A DNA stretch of 33,597 bases. Source: Thermodesulfobacteriota bacterium (GTDB taxonomy: Bacteria > Desulfobacterota > BSN033 > UBA1163). The notes beneath the pieces were generated by a model. The model saw nothing but the letters and a program-made list of their open reading frames with translations. It was not told where the DNA came from and did no database searches. The stretch is from NCBI GenBank assembly GCA_030024065.1, contig JASEIE010000006.1:1-33597 (forward strand), in the 5' to 3' direction. Shown here piece after piece: positions 1 through 7,388 of this stretch (position 1 is its first letter; every line of letters begins with the position of its first letter). The translations under genes were made by a program, and so were the position numbers.

Positions 1-227
1 CCAGAGTTCAAATAAACCCGGATCAATTTTTTGAGGAAATTGAAGATGAGGTCTGGGAGTACCAGATTGGTGGTTATCAAGTTTGTGAGAAATGGTTGAA
101 AGACAGAAAAGGGCGGATCTTATCCCTCGATGATATACGGCATTATTGCAAGGTTGTCACTGCGATAGCGAAAACAATAGAAGTCCAAAAAGAGATTGAC
201 AAGATTTACCCGGAAATAGAGATATAA
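1..227 (+). CDS. C-terminal end of a type ISP restriction-modification enzyme (partial)
   Basis: Reading from base 3, an open frame runs about 74 codons to a TAA at 225-227. The peptide carries the stretch VWEYQIGGYQVCEKWLKDRK, followed by GRILSLDDIRHY and a helical tail ending KEIDKIYPEIEI. The GGYQVCEKWLKDRKGR..S..DI.HY pattern is what I know from the C-terminal target-recognition end of single-chain type ISP (LlaBIII/LlaGI-like) restriction-modification proteins, which join a helicase-nuclease, an N6-adenine methylase and a specificity domain. Only the tail is inside the window, so the catalytic domains cannot be checked. The gene ends four bases before holA, so the two may be co-transcribed. 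A solitary methylase with the same C-terminal domain is the main alternative. Confidence 0.7.
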   Translation, partial: RVQINPDQFFEEIEDEVWEYQIGGYQVCEKWLKDRKGRILSLDDIRHYCKVVTAIAKTIEVQKEIDKIYPEIEI

Positions 228-231
228 GGTA

Positions 232-1260
232 ATGAAGGCGAGTGAAAAAATTTATCCAGTTTACTTTCTTTATGGCCCTGAAAATTACCTCATCGAGGAG
301 GAGATTCAGAGGTTACTGAATCAGACCCTTTCCCAAAAAGAGAGGGGACTGAATCTCCATCTCTTCAACGGAAAGGAGCATCACAGACAAGAGATCATCC
401 AGACAGCCCAGACCATACCCATGTTCTCCCCGTATCGGTTTGTTCTGGTCAGAGAAGCAGACCAGTTCGATGAGGAAAACCTAAAAGCATTATCCCAATA
501 TATCCGGAATCCTTCTCTCACAACCTGTTTTGTGATGTGCGCTCAGACTCCGGGCCTGTGGAAGAGACACCAGAAAGCAATAGAGGAAGTCGGAAAGGTC
601 GTAGAGTTCACCCGTCTGAAAGGGAAGGGGCTGATCTACTGGGTCAGGAAGAGGATGGAGGGGAAAGGAAAGATGATCTCCGAAGAGGCTGCCGGCTATC
701 TGGTCGAGGTAGTGGGCGATCACCTCCAGGATCTCAACAACAGCCTGGAGAAGGTCTTTTTGAGTGTCGGGGAGAAACAAAGGGTTGAACTCTCCGATGT
801 GGAAGGGATCACTTCAGAAGTGAGGGTCAGCACGGTCTTCGATTTAACCGATGCTATCGGGCAGCAGAATCTGGAGAAGGCGCTCGGGATCCTGGGAAAG
901 GCATTGGATTCAAAGGCCATTCCGTTCAAAAAAGAGGAGGAGACCCCGAAGAGGAGAGACGATCCTGTTCCTCTTCTCCTGGGCATGATGGCAAAGCATT
1001 ACTGGAATATCTGGAGGGTAAAGGAGATGACCTCCAGTCGAAAAGATTTTGAAGAGATGGCAAAAGCCCTTCGAATGCAGTCCTGGAATGTAAAGAAGTT
1101 GATGGAACAGGGGAGAAGCTTCTCAGAGACCTCTCTGTGTGAGGGAATCCTGAAGTGTCATCAAACAGATACGGCCATCAAGAGGAGTCAAGGGCCCAAG
1201 AATCTTCTGATGGAGAAGTTGGTGATCGACCTCTGCCGGCCCAAAAAGTTTTTGGGTTAG
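232..1260 (+). CDS. holA: DNA polymerase III delta subunit (clamp loader)
   Basis: 342 residues, the usual HolA length. The protein opens the sliding clamp as part of the clamp-loader complex that places it on primed DNA. The N-terminus (YPVYFLYGPENYLIEEEIQR) is the typical delta start, with the degenerate P-loop region of this AAA+ family (YGPENYLI) and no working Walker A lysine. The middle has the family-like segment LKGKGLIYWVRKRMEGKGK followed by the helical DLNNSLEKVFL region. The C-terminal collar domain (LLLGMMAKHYWNIWRVKEM) is present. The ATG at 232 lies just after the upstream stop codon with little Shine-Dalgarno sequence, which suggests coupling to the upstream gene. The 3' end is convergent with rpsT. 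An insertion of charged residues (KKEEETPKRRDDP) sits ahead of the C-terminal domain. Confidence 0.93.
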   Translation: MKASEKIYPVYFLYGPENYLIEEEIQRLLNQTLSQKERGLNLHLFNGKEHHRQEIIQTAQTIPMFSPYRFVLVREADQFDEENLKALSQYIRNPSLTTCFVMCAQTPGLWKRHQKAIEEVGKVVEFTRLKGKGLIYWVRKRMEGKGKMISEEAAGYLVEVVGDHLQDLNNSLEKVFLSVGEKQRVELSDVEGITSEVRVSTVFDLTDAIGQQNLEKALGILGKALDSKAIPFKKEEETPKRRDDPVPLLLGMMAKHYWNIWRVKEMTSSRKDFEEMAKALRMQSWNVKKLMEQGRSFSETSLCEGILKCHQTDTAIKRSQGPKNLLMEKLVIDLCRPKKFLG

Positions 1261-1269
1261 GGTTGCGAA

Positions 1270-1480
1270 GGCCGTTTCGTTTAGAGTCGAAGGGTTACGT
1301 TTAAGGATTTTTAGAAAAGTTCATCGGTGAAGATTCTCGTATCGAAGCAAGAAGTTTGAAACTGGAAGTTCGAGTATCCAGAATCCATATACGAGCCTCG
1401 ATACGAGCTTCGACAACGATAAACGTTGGTTCCCTTAAGAGTTATCTGGCGCGAGACGTAACCGACTAACGAAACGGGCC
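1270..1480. repeat. Nested imperfect inverted repeat, MITE-like
   Basis: The gap between holA and rpsT holds two nested inverted repeats. The outer arms (1270-1300 and 1453-1480) match imperfectly: GGCCGTTTCGTTTAG near the left end faces CTAACGAAACGGGCC near the right end, and GTTACGT faces ACGTAAC. The inner arms are a perfect 10-bp pair, CTCGTATCGA at 1336-1345 and TCGATACGAG at 1398-1407. No coding potential is evident. The size of about 210 bp with inverted ends resembles a non-autonomous transposon-like element, but no target duplication was identified. Confidence 0.5.
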
Positions 1481-1503
1481 CTGAACCTAATATGGTACAG
1501 GGC
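1478..1503. terminator. Hairpin between convergent holA and rpsT
   Basis: GCCCTGAACC and GGTACAGGGC pair around a TAATAT loop with one A-A mismatch. The hairpin lies between the convergent 3' ends of holA (plus) and rpsT (minus), where a shared terminator is expected. A clean U-tract is missing on both sides, so factor-independent termination is uncertain. Confidence 0.4.
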
Positions 1504-1541
1504 GGGCATCTTTACCTTGACCTATTGCCCATTGACTTTTA

Positions 1542-1814
1542 TTACGTAGCAGGTTTCAGACCATTCACTGCCTGGGTCAGCCGGGAAATCTTTCTTGCAG
1601 AGGTGTTTTTCTGGAAGGCACCCTTGGAGCTGGCCTTCTGGATTAGAGGGATTGCCTCTAATAGAGCCTTCTGGGCACCCTCGAGATCTTTCCTCTCAAT
1701 AGCTTCCCGTGATTTTTTAATCGAAGTTTTTACCGTGGATTCGATATGGAGGTTTCGCACCCTCCTTTTCTCATTCTGCTTCGTTCTTTTAATTGCCGAT
1801 AGATGACTTGCCAA
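1542..1814 (-). CDS. rpsT: 30S ribosomal protein S20
   Basis: 90 residues, highly basic, with the family start ASHLSAIKRTKQNEKRRVRN and the three-helix layout of S20, which binds 16S rRNA in the body of the small subunit. The start codon is TTG at 1814-1812 on the minus strand. It is supported by a strong AAAGGAGG (1822-1829) seven bases upstream and by no better ATG nearby. E. coli rpsT is also known to start with UUG and to be autoregulated at translation, so the weak start here may be functional. The gene is divergent from murJ. A consensus-like promoter lies about 110 bases upstream, and the leader can fold (see separate entries). Confidence 0.95.
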   Translation of the reverse strand: MASHLSAIKRTKQNEKRRVRNLHIESTVKTSIKKSREAIERKDLEGAQKALLEAIPLIQKASSKGAFQKNTSARKISRLTQAVNGLKPAT

Positions 1815-1830
1815 AATCTAACCTCCTTTC

Positions 1831-1911
1831 TCCCTCACTCCTTCGGTTGGGCTGATGGTTCTACAAGCTCACCCTGGTCACCTTCTCCCTTCATGGAGAT
1901 AAAGTGAGGGA
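1831..1911 (-). promoter_or_regulatory. Structured 5' leader of rpsT, possible S20 control element
   Basis: Within the roughly 100-base leader expected for rpsT mRNA, TCCCTCACT (plus strand 1831-1839) is perfectly complementary to AGTGAGGGA (1903-1911). The pair closes most of the leader into one long stem-loop whose base ends right next to the Shine-Dalgarno sequence at 1822-1829. This could present the translation start or mediate feedback by S20. The pairing is seen directly; the regulatory role is inferred. Confidence 0.4.
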
Positions 1912-1922
1912 ATTGTTGATTT

Positions 1923-1951
1923 TTTTAACATTTTAAGGTAGCTTGTGTCAA
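1923..1951 (-). promoter_or_regulatory. Sigma-70-type promoter for rpsT
   Basis: On the minus strand, TTGACA (plus 1946-1951) and TTAAAA (1923-1928) are separated by 17 bases. This predicts transcription start near 1916 and a leader of about 100 bases before the TTG start of rpsT. The -35 box lies inside the short divergent gap shared with murJ. Confidence 0.5.
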
Positions 1952-1975
1952 GGTTTGCATAAAGGTTTTTCCATT

Positions 1976-3544
1976 ATGACCGAAAATAAAAGAATCGCCA
2001 AAGCCGCCACTACCATCGGAATGGGGACCTTTCTCAGCCGTATCTTAGGGTTTTTAAGAGATATGGTCATAGCCCATTTTTTTGGCGCAGGGATGGCTGC
2101 CGACGCCTTCTTCGTTGCCTTTCGAATTCCCAACCTCTGGAGGCGGCTGGTGGGAGAGGGGTCCCTAACCATCTCATTCATACCGGTCTATACCGAATAC
2201 ATTAACCAGCGGTCAGAAGAGGAATCGAGAGAGGTTACCCATATTGCCTTCACCTTGATGGGACTGGTGTTGCTGCTTATTACACTCTTCGGAATTCTCT
2301 TCTCCCCGATTTTGATTCAAGTGATTGCACCGGGATTTGCAAAAATCCCGGAGAAATTCCAGCTCACCGTGACACTCAATCAGATCATCTTCCCCTACCT
2401 CTTTTTCATGGGGCTTTTTGCCCTCTGTATGGGGATCCTGAACTCCCATAGACACTTTTTTTCGCCTGCCTTCTCTCCGATCTTTCTCAACATCTGTATC
2501 ATCCTGTCTGTCTTCCTCTTCTTCCATGTCTTTCAAAAACCGGTCATGACACTGGCAGTGGGTGTCCTGGCCGGAGGGGTGATCCAGTTTCTCTTCCAGA
2601 TTCCTTTTTTGTGGCAGAAGGGGATCACCTTCCGATTCAATTTTCATTTCAGACATCCTGCGATCAAGCGTATCGGCTACCTGATGGTGCCGGGCCTGAT
2701 CGGAACAGGGGTCTATCAGCTCAATGTTTTCATCGATACGATCTTCGCCTCCTTCCTCCCCGGCGGGAGTGTCACCTACCTCTTTTTTGCAGACCGATTA
2801 TTAGAATTCCCATTGGGAATTTTTGCCATTGCCATCGGGATGGCTTCCCTGCCAAGTCTTTCCGGGCTCGCTTCCCAGGGAAAGACGGAGGAGTTGAAAA
2901 ATACGCTCTCCTTCACCTTTCGGCTCACCTCATTCATCAGCATTCCTGCCATGGTAGGGTTGATCGCTCTGAAGACATCAATCATTAACCTTCTCTTTCA
3001 GAGAGGCCTCTTCGACTATTCCGCCACAGTGATGACAGCAAAAGCCCTCCTTTTCTATTCGGTTGGCCTCTGGGCGATTGCCGGGGCGAGGACCATTGTC
3101 CCTGCTTTTTATGCCCTTCAGGATTCATGGACACCCCTTAAGATTGCCCTGATCTGCCTGGGAGCCAATGTCATTTTCAATGCGATCTTCATCTTTCCCC
3201 TGAAACATGCGGGTCTGGCCTTAGCCACCAGTCTTTCATCGATTCTGAACCTGCTCCTTCTTCTTCGAAAGTTAAACCCGAAGTTGGGAGGGATGGAAAT
3301 AAGGGAAAATGTAACATCGCTTGCTCGAATCTTCCTCTGCAGCCTTCCGATGGGATTGATCGCCTATCTGGTCTGTTCTTTCGGGGATTGGTCGACGAGG
3401 GGCGGCGAAGGCGAGAAGGTTTTGCTTCTTGGTTCAGGAATCGTCATGGGCATCATCGTCTATCTGGCCTTATCCTGTTGGGCGAAAAATGAGGAGATGC
3501 TCTTTCTGATAAAAATGATTCAGAAAAAAAGGGGACGCTTCTAA
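1976..3544 (+). CDS. murJ: Lipid II flippase MurJ
   Basis: 522 residues from the chosen ATG. It is an inner-membrane MOP-superfamily flippase that moves lipid II to the periplasmic face for peptidoglycan synthesis. The N-terminus (GMGTFLSRILGFLRDMVIAHFFGAG) and the segment AADAFFVAFRIPNLWRRLVGEG with its following SFIPVYTEY are the MurJ family hallmarks, including conserved arginines near the first helices. About 14 hydrophobic segments can be counted. The frame is open upstream to a TTG at 1943, but ATG 1976 is preferred because AAAGG at 1961-1965 sits ten bases ahead and the family starts near this point. It is divergent from rpsT and followed by rpmB on the same strand. Confidence 0.95.
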   Translation: MTENKRIAKAATTIGMGTFLSRILGFLRDMVIAHFFGAGMAADAFFVAFRIPNLWRRLVGEGSLTISFIPVYTEYINQRSEEESREVTHIAFTLMGLVLLLITLFGILFSPILIQVIAPGFAKIPEKFQLTVTLNQIIFPYLFFMGLFALCMGILNSHRHFFSPAFSPIFLNICIILSVFLFFHVFQKPVMTLAVGVLAGGVIQFLFQIPFLWQKGITFRFNFHFRHPAIKRIGYLMVPGLIGTGVYQLNVFIDTIFASFLPGGSVTYLFFADRLLEFPLGIFAIAIGMASLPSLSGLASQGKTEELKNTLSFTFRLTSFISIPAMVGLIALKTSIINLLFQRGLFDYSATVMTAKALLFYSVGLWAIAGARTIVPAFYALQDSWTPLKIALICLGANVIFNAIFIFPLKHAGLALATSLSSILNLLLLLRKLNPKLGGMEIRENVTSLARIFLCSLPMGLIAYLVCSFGDWSTRGGEGEKVLLLGSGIVMGIIVYLALSCWAKNEEMLFLIKMIQKKRGRF

Positions 3545-3602
3545 TTTAACTATTTCAGGAAAGGGAAAGTAAGAAATAGGAAATGGGAGCGATTATTATT
3601 TC

Positions 3603-3631
3603 TTGAAATTTTATGCGGTTTGTGTTATTTA
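3603..3631 (+). promoter_or_regulatory. Candidate promoter for rpmB
   Basis: TTGAAA at 3603-3608 and TATTTA at 3626-3631 are spaced by 17 bases, with TGTG just ahead of the -10 box. The predicted start is near 3638, giving a very short leader before the AGAGG (3644-3648) and ATG (3656) of rpmB. Confidence 0.4.
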
Positions 3632-3655
3632 AATAGAAAATGTAGAGGTTCTGAG

Positions 3656-3847
3656 ATGGCGAGAAAGTGTGAAATCTGCGGAAAAGGGCCTGTCTTTGGT
3701 CACAATGTGAGTCATGCCAACAACAAGACTCGAAGGATTTGGTATCCGAACCTCCATAAGGTGAAGGCGACCAAAGAAGGAAAGACAGTCCAGGTAAAAG
3801 TCTGCACCCGATGTCTTCGCTCAGGGTTGATCACCAAGGCAGCCTGA
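3656..3847 (+). CDS. rpmB: 50S ribosomal protein L28
   Basis: 63 residues: [20 protein letters not shown] begins the protein. L28 is a small zinc-ribbon-like protein of the large subunit. The cysteine pair CEIC near the start and the pair at the end (VCTRCLRSG) make this a Cys-containing, zinc-binding form. The start is fixed by AGAGG seven bases upstream and by the family N-terminus; an open extension upstream to 3620 is not conserved. It stands alone, not next to rpmG, and is convergent with the relA gene. Confidence 0.96.
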   Translation: MARKCEICGKGPVFGHNVSHANNKTRRIWYPNLHKVKATKEGKTVQVKVCTRCLRSGLITKAA

Positions 3848-3858
3848 TATAAAAAATT

Positions 3859-3942
3859 AGTCATATAGTCCCATAGTCCCATAGTCTTGTAGTCTTATAG
3901 TTTTTAGACCAAGCGACTATAAGACCAAACAACTATATGACT
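3859..3942. repeat. AT-rich inverted repeat between convergent rpmB and relA
   Basis: AGTCATATAGT at 3859-3869 faces its perfect complement ACTATATGACT at 3932-3942, and GTCTTATAGT (3892-3901) faces ACTATAAGAC (3916-3925). The left half also contains tandem copies of a word like CCCATAGT. The right arm includes the relA stop codon. It may end transcription from both sides, but the stem is AT-rich. It resembles the other word-like intergenic repeats of the window. Confidence 0.6.
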
Positions 3943-6116
3943 AATAAGGATTCAGCCTCTGCTTCAATCCTCATCCTTTCCACCCGGTGAATCCCTTTTA
4001 TCTTTTCAAGGCCTTTAATCACTTTCTTGAGATGGTTTAGGTCTCGAACCTGAAGTTCGAAAGTCCCGATTGCCTTCTTATCATCCGTCGTTTCGACTCT
4101 GGCATTGGTGATATTGGCTTCGACGGAAGAGATAGAACTGCTGATGTCCGCGAGCAATCCCTTCTTGTCTTCCGAATAGATTCGGATGCGAACGGGATAA
4201 CTGTATCCCTTTGTCGAATCCCACTCCACCTCGACCTTCCGATTTGGATCATCATCCACCACACTCTGGCAATCAGCCGTATGGATCGTCACCCCACGGC
4301 CTCTTGTGATAAACCCAACCACCTTATCTCCAGGCACAGGATTACAGCATCCTGCATAGCGGACCATCACATTATCGATTCCTTTGATGAGAATGGCATC
4401 TTTCGGAGTGGCGCGGGTGATCTTATGGAGAAGGCTTTTCAGTCGGCCCTCATCTAATTGCTCCTTCTGTTCTAACCTTCCCGGAGGAAGAAGCTTTCCG
4501 ATAATTTGATTGGCGGTCACTTTTCCATAACCGACAGAAGCGATGAGGTCCTCCACCGCCTGAAAACTGAAATCTGTGGCCACCTTTGCCAGTTCTCCTG
4601 ACTTTAACAATCTGGCCTGCTGAAGATCGTATTTCCTGAATTCCTTATCCAGGATCTCTTTTCCAAGCGCGAGCGATTTCTCTCTCTCTTCCGCCTTAAA
4701 CCACTGACGGATCTTGGTCTTGGCCCGTGGCGTCTTGACAAATTTAAGCCAATCCTTACGGGGTTTCTGGTTGGGAGAGGTAATGATCTCAACGGTATCT
4801 CCGCTTTTAAATTCATATTTCAAGGGAACGATCTTCCCGTTCACTTTTGCACCGACACAATGATCCCCGATATCGGAGTGAATGCCGTAGGCAAAATCGA
4901 CCGGAGTGGCCCCCAAAGGGAATTCTTTCACAGCCCCTTTCGGAGTAAAGACATAGACCTCATGGGGAAAGAGGTCCACCTTCACGCTTTCAATGAATTC
5001 CGCATCGTCTTTTAAATCGCGCTGCCATTCAAGAAGTTGCCTCAGCCAGGTAAATCGTTTGTCATCCGCCTTATCAAGAGGTTTTCCTTCCTTGTATTTC
5101 CAGTGGGCGGCAATGCCTTCTTCCGCAATCTTATGCATCTCCTGGGTTCGAATCTGTATCTCAATCCGCTCGCCATAAGGTCCGATGACCGCCGTATGGA
5201 GGGCCTGGTACATATTCTCCTTGGGAAGACCGATATAGTCCTTGAATTTCCCTGGGATGGGTTTCCAGAGGGAATGGATGAGGCCCAACACATCGTAGCA
5301 TTCTTTGAGGGTGCTGACGATGACCCGGAAGGCAGTGATATCGTAAACCTGGCCAAAGTCGATATTCTGGTCTTTCATCTTCAGATAGATGCTATAAATC
5401 TGTTTGAGCCGGCCGGCCACCTCTCCCTGGATATGGTTTTCATAAAGCTTCTTCATCAGCGTACGCTTCACTTCGTCAACATAACGGGATCGCTCTTTCT
5501 CCTTTTTAGCAATCTTGCGCTGGAGATCCTCATAGATATCGGGATGGAGGTGTTTAAAGGCGAGATCTTCCAATTCCGTTTTGATCCAGTCGATTCCGAG
5601 GCGGTCGGCCAGAGGGGCATAGATGTCGAGAGTCTCCTGGGCGATCTCAGCCTGTTTTTCAGGAGTGTGATATTGAAGCGTACGCATGTTGTGGAGCCGA
5701 TCGGCCAGTTTGATCAGAACAACCCGAATATCTTTCACCATAGCCAGAATCATCTTTCTGAAATTCTCGGCCTGATCCTGCGCAGAGGTTCGGAGGGATA
5801 TCCGGCTGATCTTGGTCACCCCGTCAACCATCTGGTAAATTTCGCCTCCAAAATTTCCACGAATCTCCTCAAGGGTGGTTAAAGTATCCTCGACGGTATC
5901 GTGAAGGAGACCGGTCGCTAAAGTGGCGACATCGAGTCGCATCTGGGTCAGAATTCCAGTCACCTCAAGAGGGTGGGTGAGATAAGCCTCCCCGGAGAGA
6001 CGCACTTGGCCCAAATGGACTTTAGCAGAGAAGACATAGGCCTTTCTTAAGAGGTCCATGTCGGCGTTGGGATTGTAGGAGATCAGTTGATCCAAAATGT
6101 CATTGAATCTCAACAT
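3933..6116 (-). CDS. Bifunctional (p)ppGpp synthetase/hydrolase, RelA/SpoT family
   Basis: 727 residues, full Rel/SpoT length. It makes and degrades the stringent-response alarmone (p)ppGpp. Domain order: an HD hydrolase (H34, H48, H72-D73 in LLHDTVEDT, residues about 20-200), a synthetase (SIYLKMKDQ and YDITAFRVIV, then EIQIRTQEMHKIAEEGIAAH), a TGS domain (VYVFTPKGAVKEFPLGATPV), a helical and zinc-finger-type region with YAGCCNPVPGD, and a C-terminal ACT domain. The hydrolase residues that are lost in hydrolase-dead RelA proteins are intact, so both activities are expected; which gene name applies depends on whether a second paralogue exists. The ATG at 6116 gives the usual family start (LRFNDIL). 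The stop codon lies in an intergenic repeat shared with rpmB. Confidence 0.93.
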   Translation of the reverse strand: MLRFNDILDQLISYNPNADMDLLRKAYVFSAKVHLGQVRLSGEAYLTHPLEVTGILTQMRLDVATLATGLLHDTVEDTLTTLEEIRGNFGGEIYQMVDGVTKISRISLRTSAQDQAENFRKMILAMVKDIRVVLIKLADRLHNMRTLQYHTPEKQAEIAQETLDIYAPLADRLGIDWIKTELEDLAFKHLHPDIYEDLQRKIAKKEKERSRYVDEVKRTLMKKLYENHIQGEVAGRLKQIYSIYLKMKDQNIDFGQVYDITAFRVIVSTLKECYDVLGLIHSLWKPIPGKFKDYIGLPKENMYQALHTAVIGPYGERIEIQIRTQEMHKIAEEGIAAHWKYKEGKPLDKADDKRFTWLRQLLEWQRDLKDDAEFIESVKVDLFPHEVYVFTPKGAVKEFPLGATPVDFAYGIHSDIGDHCVGAKVNGKIVPLKYEFKSGDTVEIITSPNQKPRKDWLKFVKTPRAKTKIRQWFKAEEREKSLALGKEILDKEFRKYDLQQARLLKSGELAKVATDFSFQAVEDLIASVGYGKVTANQIIGKLLPPGRLEQKEQLDEGRLKSLLHKITRATPKDAILIKGIDNVMVRYAGCCNPVPGDKVVGFITRGRGVTIHTADCQSVVDDDPNRKVEVEWDSTKGYSYPVRIRIYSEDKKGLLADISSSISSVEANITNARVETTDDKKAIGTFELQVRDLNHLKKVIKGLEKIKGIHRVERMRIEAEAESLLVI

Positions 6117-6181
6117 CTTATAAACATATTACTATAACTGGTGGAAAATTCAAGTGGGTCCCTTCTCCGGAGATAAAAGTT

Positions 6182-6210
6182 TTGACAGAGGAGGGAATGA
6201 AATTTATAAT
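6182..6210 (+). promoter_or_regulatory. Consensus sigma-70 promoter of the export operon
   Basis: TTGACA at 6182-6187 and TATAAT at 6205-6210 with exactly 17 bases between them: a full consensus promoter on the plus strand. Transcription would start near 6217 and read through a structured leader into the adaptor gene at 6384. Confidence 0.7.
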
Positions 6211-6221
6211 GATTTCTGTAA

Positions 6222-6361
6222 ACCCCGTTAGAAATTCCGGCGGGGCATTAAACCCCGCCCTGCCTGCCTGCCGGCAGGCGGAATTATTCTGAAATGTAAC
6301 CCATAACCCCGCTGCAGCCGCTGGCCCAGAGGGAGCAGCGGGGCATTATTTCTAACGGGGT
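6222..6361 (+). repeat. Palindromic element filling the leader of the export operon
   Basis: ACCCCGTTAGAAAT (6222-6235) and ATTTCTAACGGGGT (6348-6361) are perfect inverted ends. Inside lie further perfect stems: GGCGGGG/CCCCGCC (6239-6245 and 6253-6259), the self-complementary GCCTGCCGGCAGGC (6266-6279) flanked by AATTCCG/CGGAATT (6233-6239 and 6279-6285), and CCCCGCTGC/GCAGCGGGG (6307-6315 and 6335-6343). The element begins right behind the predicted start point and ends ahead of AGAGAGG (6370-6376), the ribosome-binding site of the adaptor gene. It could be a REP/MITE-type insertion, an attenuator-like leader, or both. Confidence 0.6.
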
Positions 6362-6383
6362 AAAACTATCAGAGAGGTTTTAA

Positions 6384-7388
6384 ATGAAGCGTTGGCTGAT
6401 AGGGGTATTGATCATTGCGGGTGTGACCGGTCTTCTGTTTTATCTATTCACACGTGATAAAAGCGCGGGAAATCCCTATATTAAGATCTCAGGAAATATT
6501 GAGACCACGGAAGTAAATATCGGCTTCAAGATCCCAGGAAGGATTGTCAGCCTCTCTGTAAAAGAAGGGGATTGGGTTGAAAAGGGGAGGATGATTGCCA
6601 AATTGGATGACGAGGACCTTCGCCAGCGACTCGAACTGGCCCGGGCCACATTGAAATCAGCCCAAGCACGATTGGAAAAATTATTAGCAGGATCGAGACC
6701 GGAGGAGGTGAGGAAGGCAGAGGCAAGCCTCCAGGAGGCTCAATTCGATTCCGAAAATAAAAAGGTCCAATATGAGCGAATGAAAGCCCTTTTCGACGGA
6801 AGGGTGATTGCCAGGGAAACCATGGATAATGCGGAGACGAAATACAAGATTGCACGAGCTACATTAGAGAGGGCAACAGAGAATTATAAGTTGGTGAAGG
6901 AAGGGCCAAGGAGAGAGGATATTGAAGATGCAAAGGCCCAGGTGGAACAGGCTCGTGCCTCATTGAAACTGTCGGAGACACAACTCAGTTATACGGTTCT
7001 CCATTCCCCGATTTCCGGGGTTGTTCTCGTCAAGTCGGGTGAAGCAGGTGAGGTGGTCAATCCGGGGACATCCATTCTCACCCTCGCCGATATTGAAAAT
7101 GTCTGGTTGAAAGCCTATATCCCGGAGATCGACCTCAGCCGTGTGAAATGGGGTCAGGAGGTGGTGGTCACGACCGATCTCAGGCCTCAAAAAGAGTATC
7201 AAGGGAGAATATCTTTCATCTCTTCTCAAGCCGAATTCACACCCAAACAGATTCAGACCGAGAAGGAGAGGGTAACCCTGGTCTACCGAATCAAAGTGGA
7301 CATTCCAAATCCGATTCGAGAACTGAAGCCCGGCATGCCTGCCGATGGACGGATTCTGCTTTCACCCTCTGTACCCAGCAAACCCTGA
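6384..7388 (+). CDS. HlyD/YbhG-type periplasmic adaptor of an ABC exporter
   Basis: 334 residues, the length of E. coli YbhG. One N-terminal membrane anchor (residues about 4-22, WLIGVLIIAGVTGLLFYLF) places the rest in the periplasm. A biotinyl-lipoyl-like half (VSLSVKEGDWVEKGRMIAKL) is followed by a long alpha-hairpin coiled coil rich in Ala, Glu, Lys and Arg (about 75-200), the second lipoyl half (SYTVLHSPISGVVLVKSGEAGEVV) and a beta-barrel domain. Adaptors of this kind link an inner-membrane ABC transporter to an outer-membrane channel. The TGA overlaps the ATG of the next ATPase gene by one base, so the genes are coupled. The substrate cannot be told; YbhGFSR-like systems export drugs and other amphiphiles. 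Confidence 0.88.
   Translation: MKRWLIGVLIIAGVTGLLFYLFTRDKSAGNPYIKISGNIETTEVNIGFKIPGRIVSLSVKEGDWVEKGRMIAKLDDEDLRQRLELARATLKSAQARLEKLLAGSRPEEVRKAEASLQEAQFDSENKKVQYERMKALFDGRVIARETMDNAETKYKIARATLERATENYKLVKEGPRREDIEDAKAQVEQARASLKLSETQLSYTVLHSPISGVVLVKSGEAGEVVNPGTSILTLADIENVWLKAYIPEIDLSRVKWGQEVVVTTDLRPQKEYQGRISFISSQAEFTPKQIQTEKERVTLVYRIKVDIPNPIRELKPGMPADGRILLSPSVPSKP

Noticed and set aside
5037..5882. A 281-codon open frame on the plus strand
   Set aside because: It is an antisense shadow of the (p)ppGpp synthetase gene with no recognised motifs.
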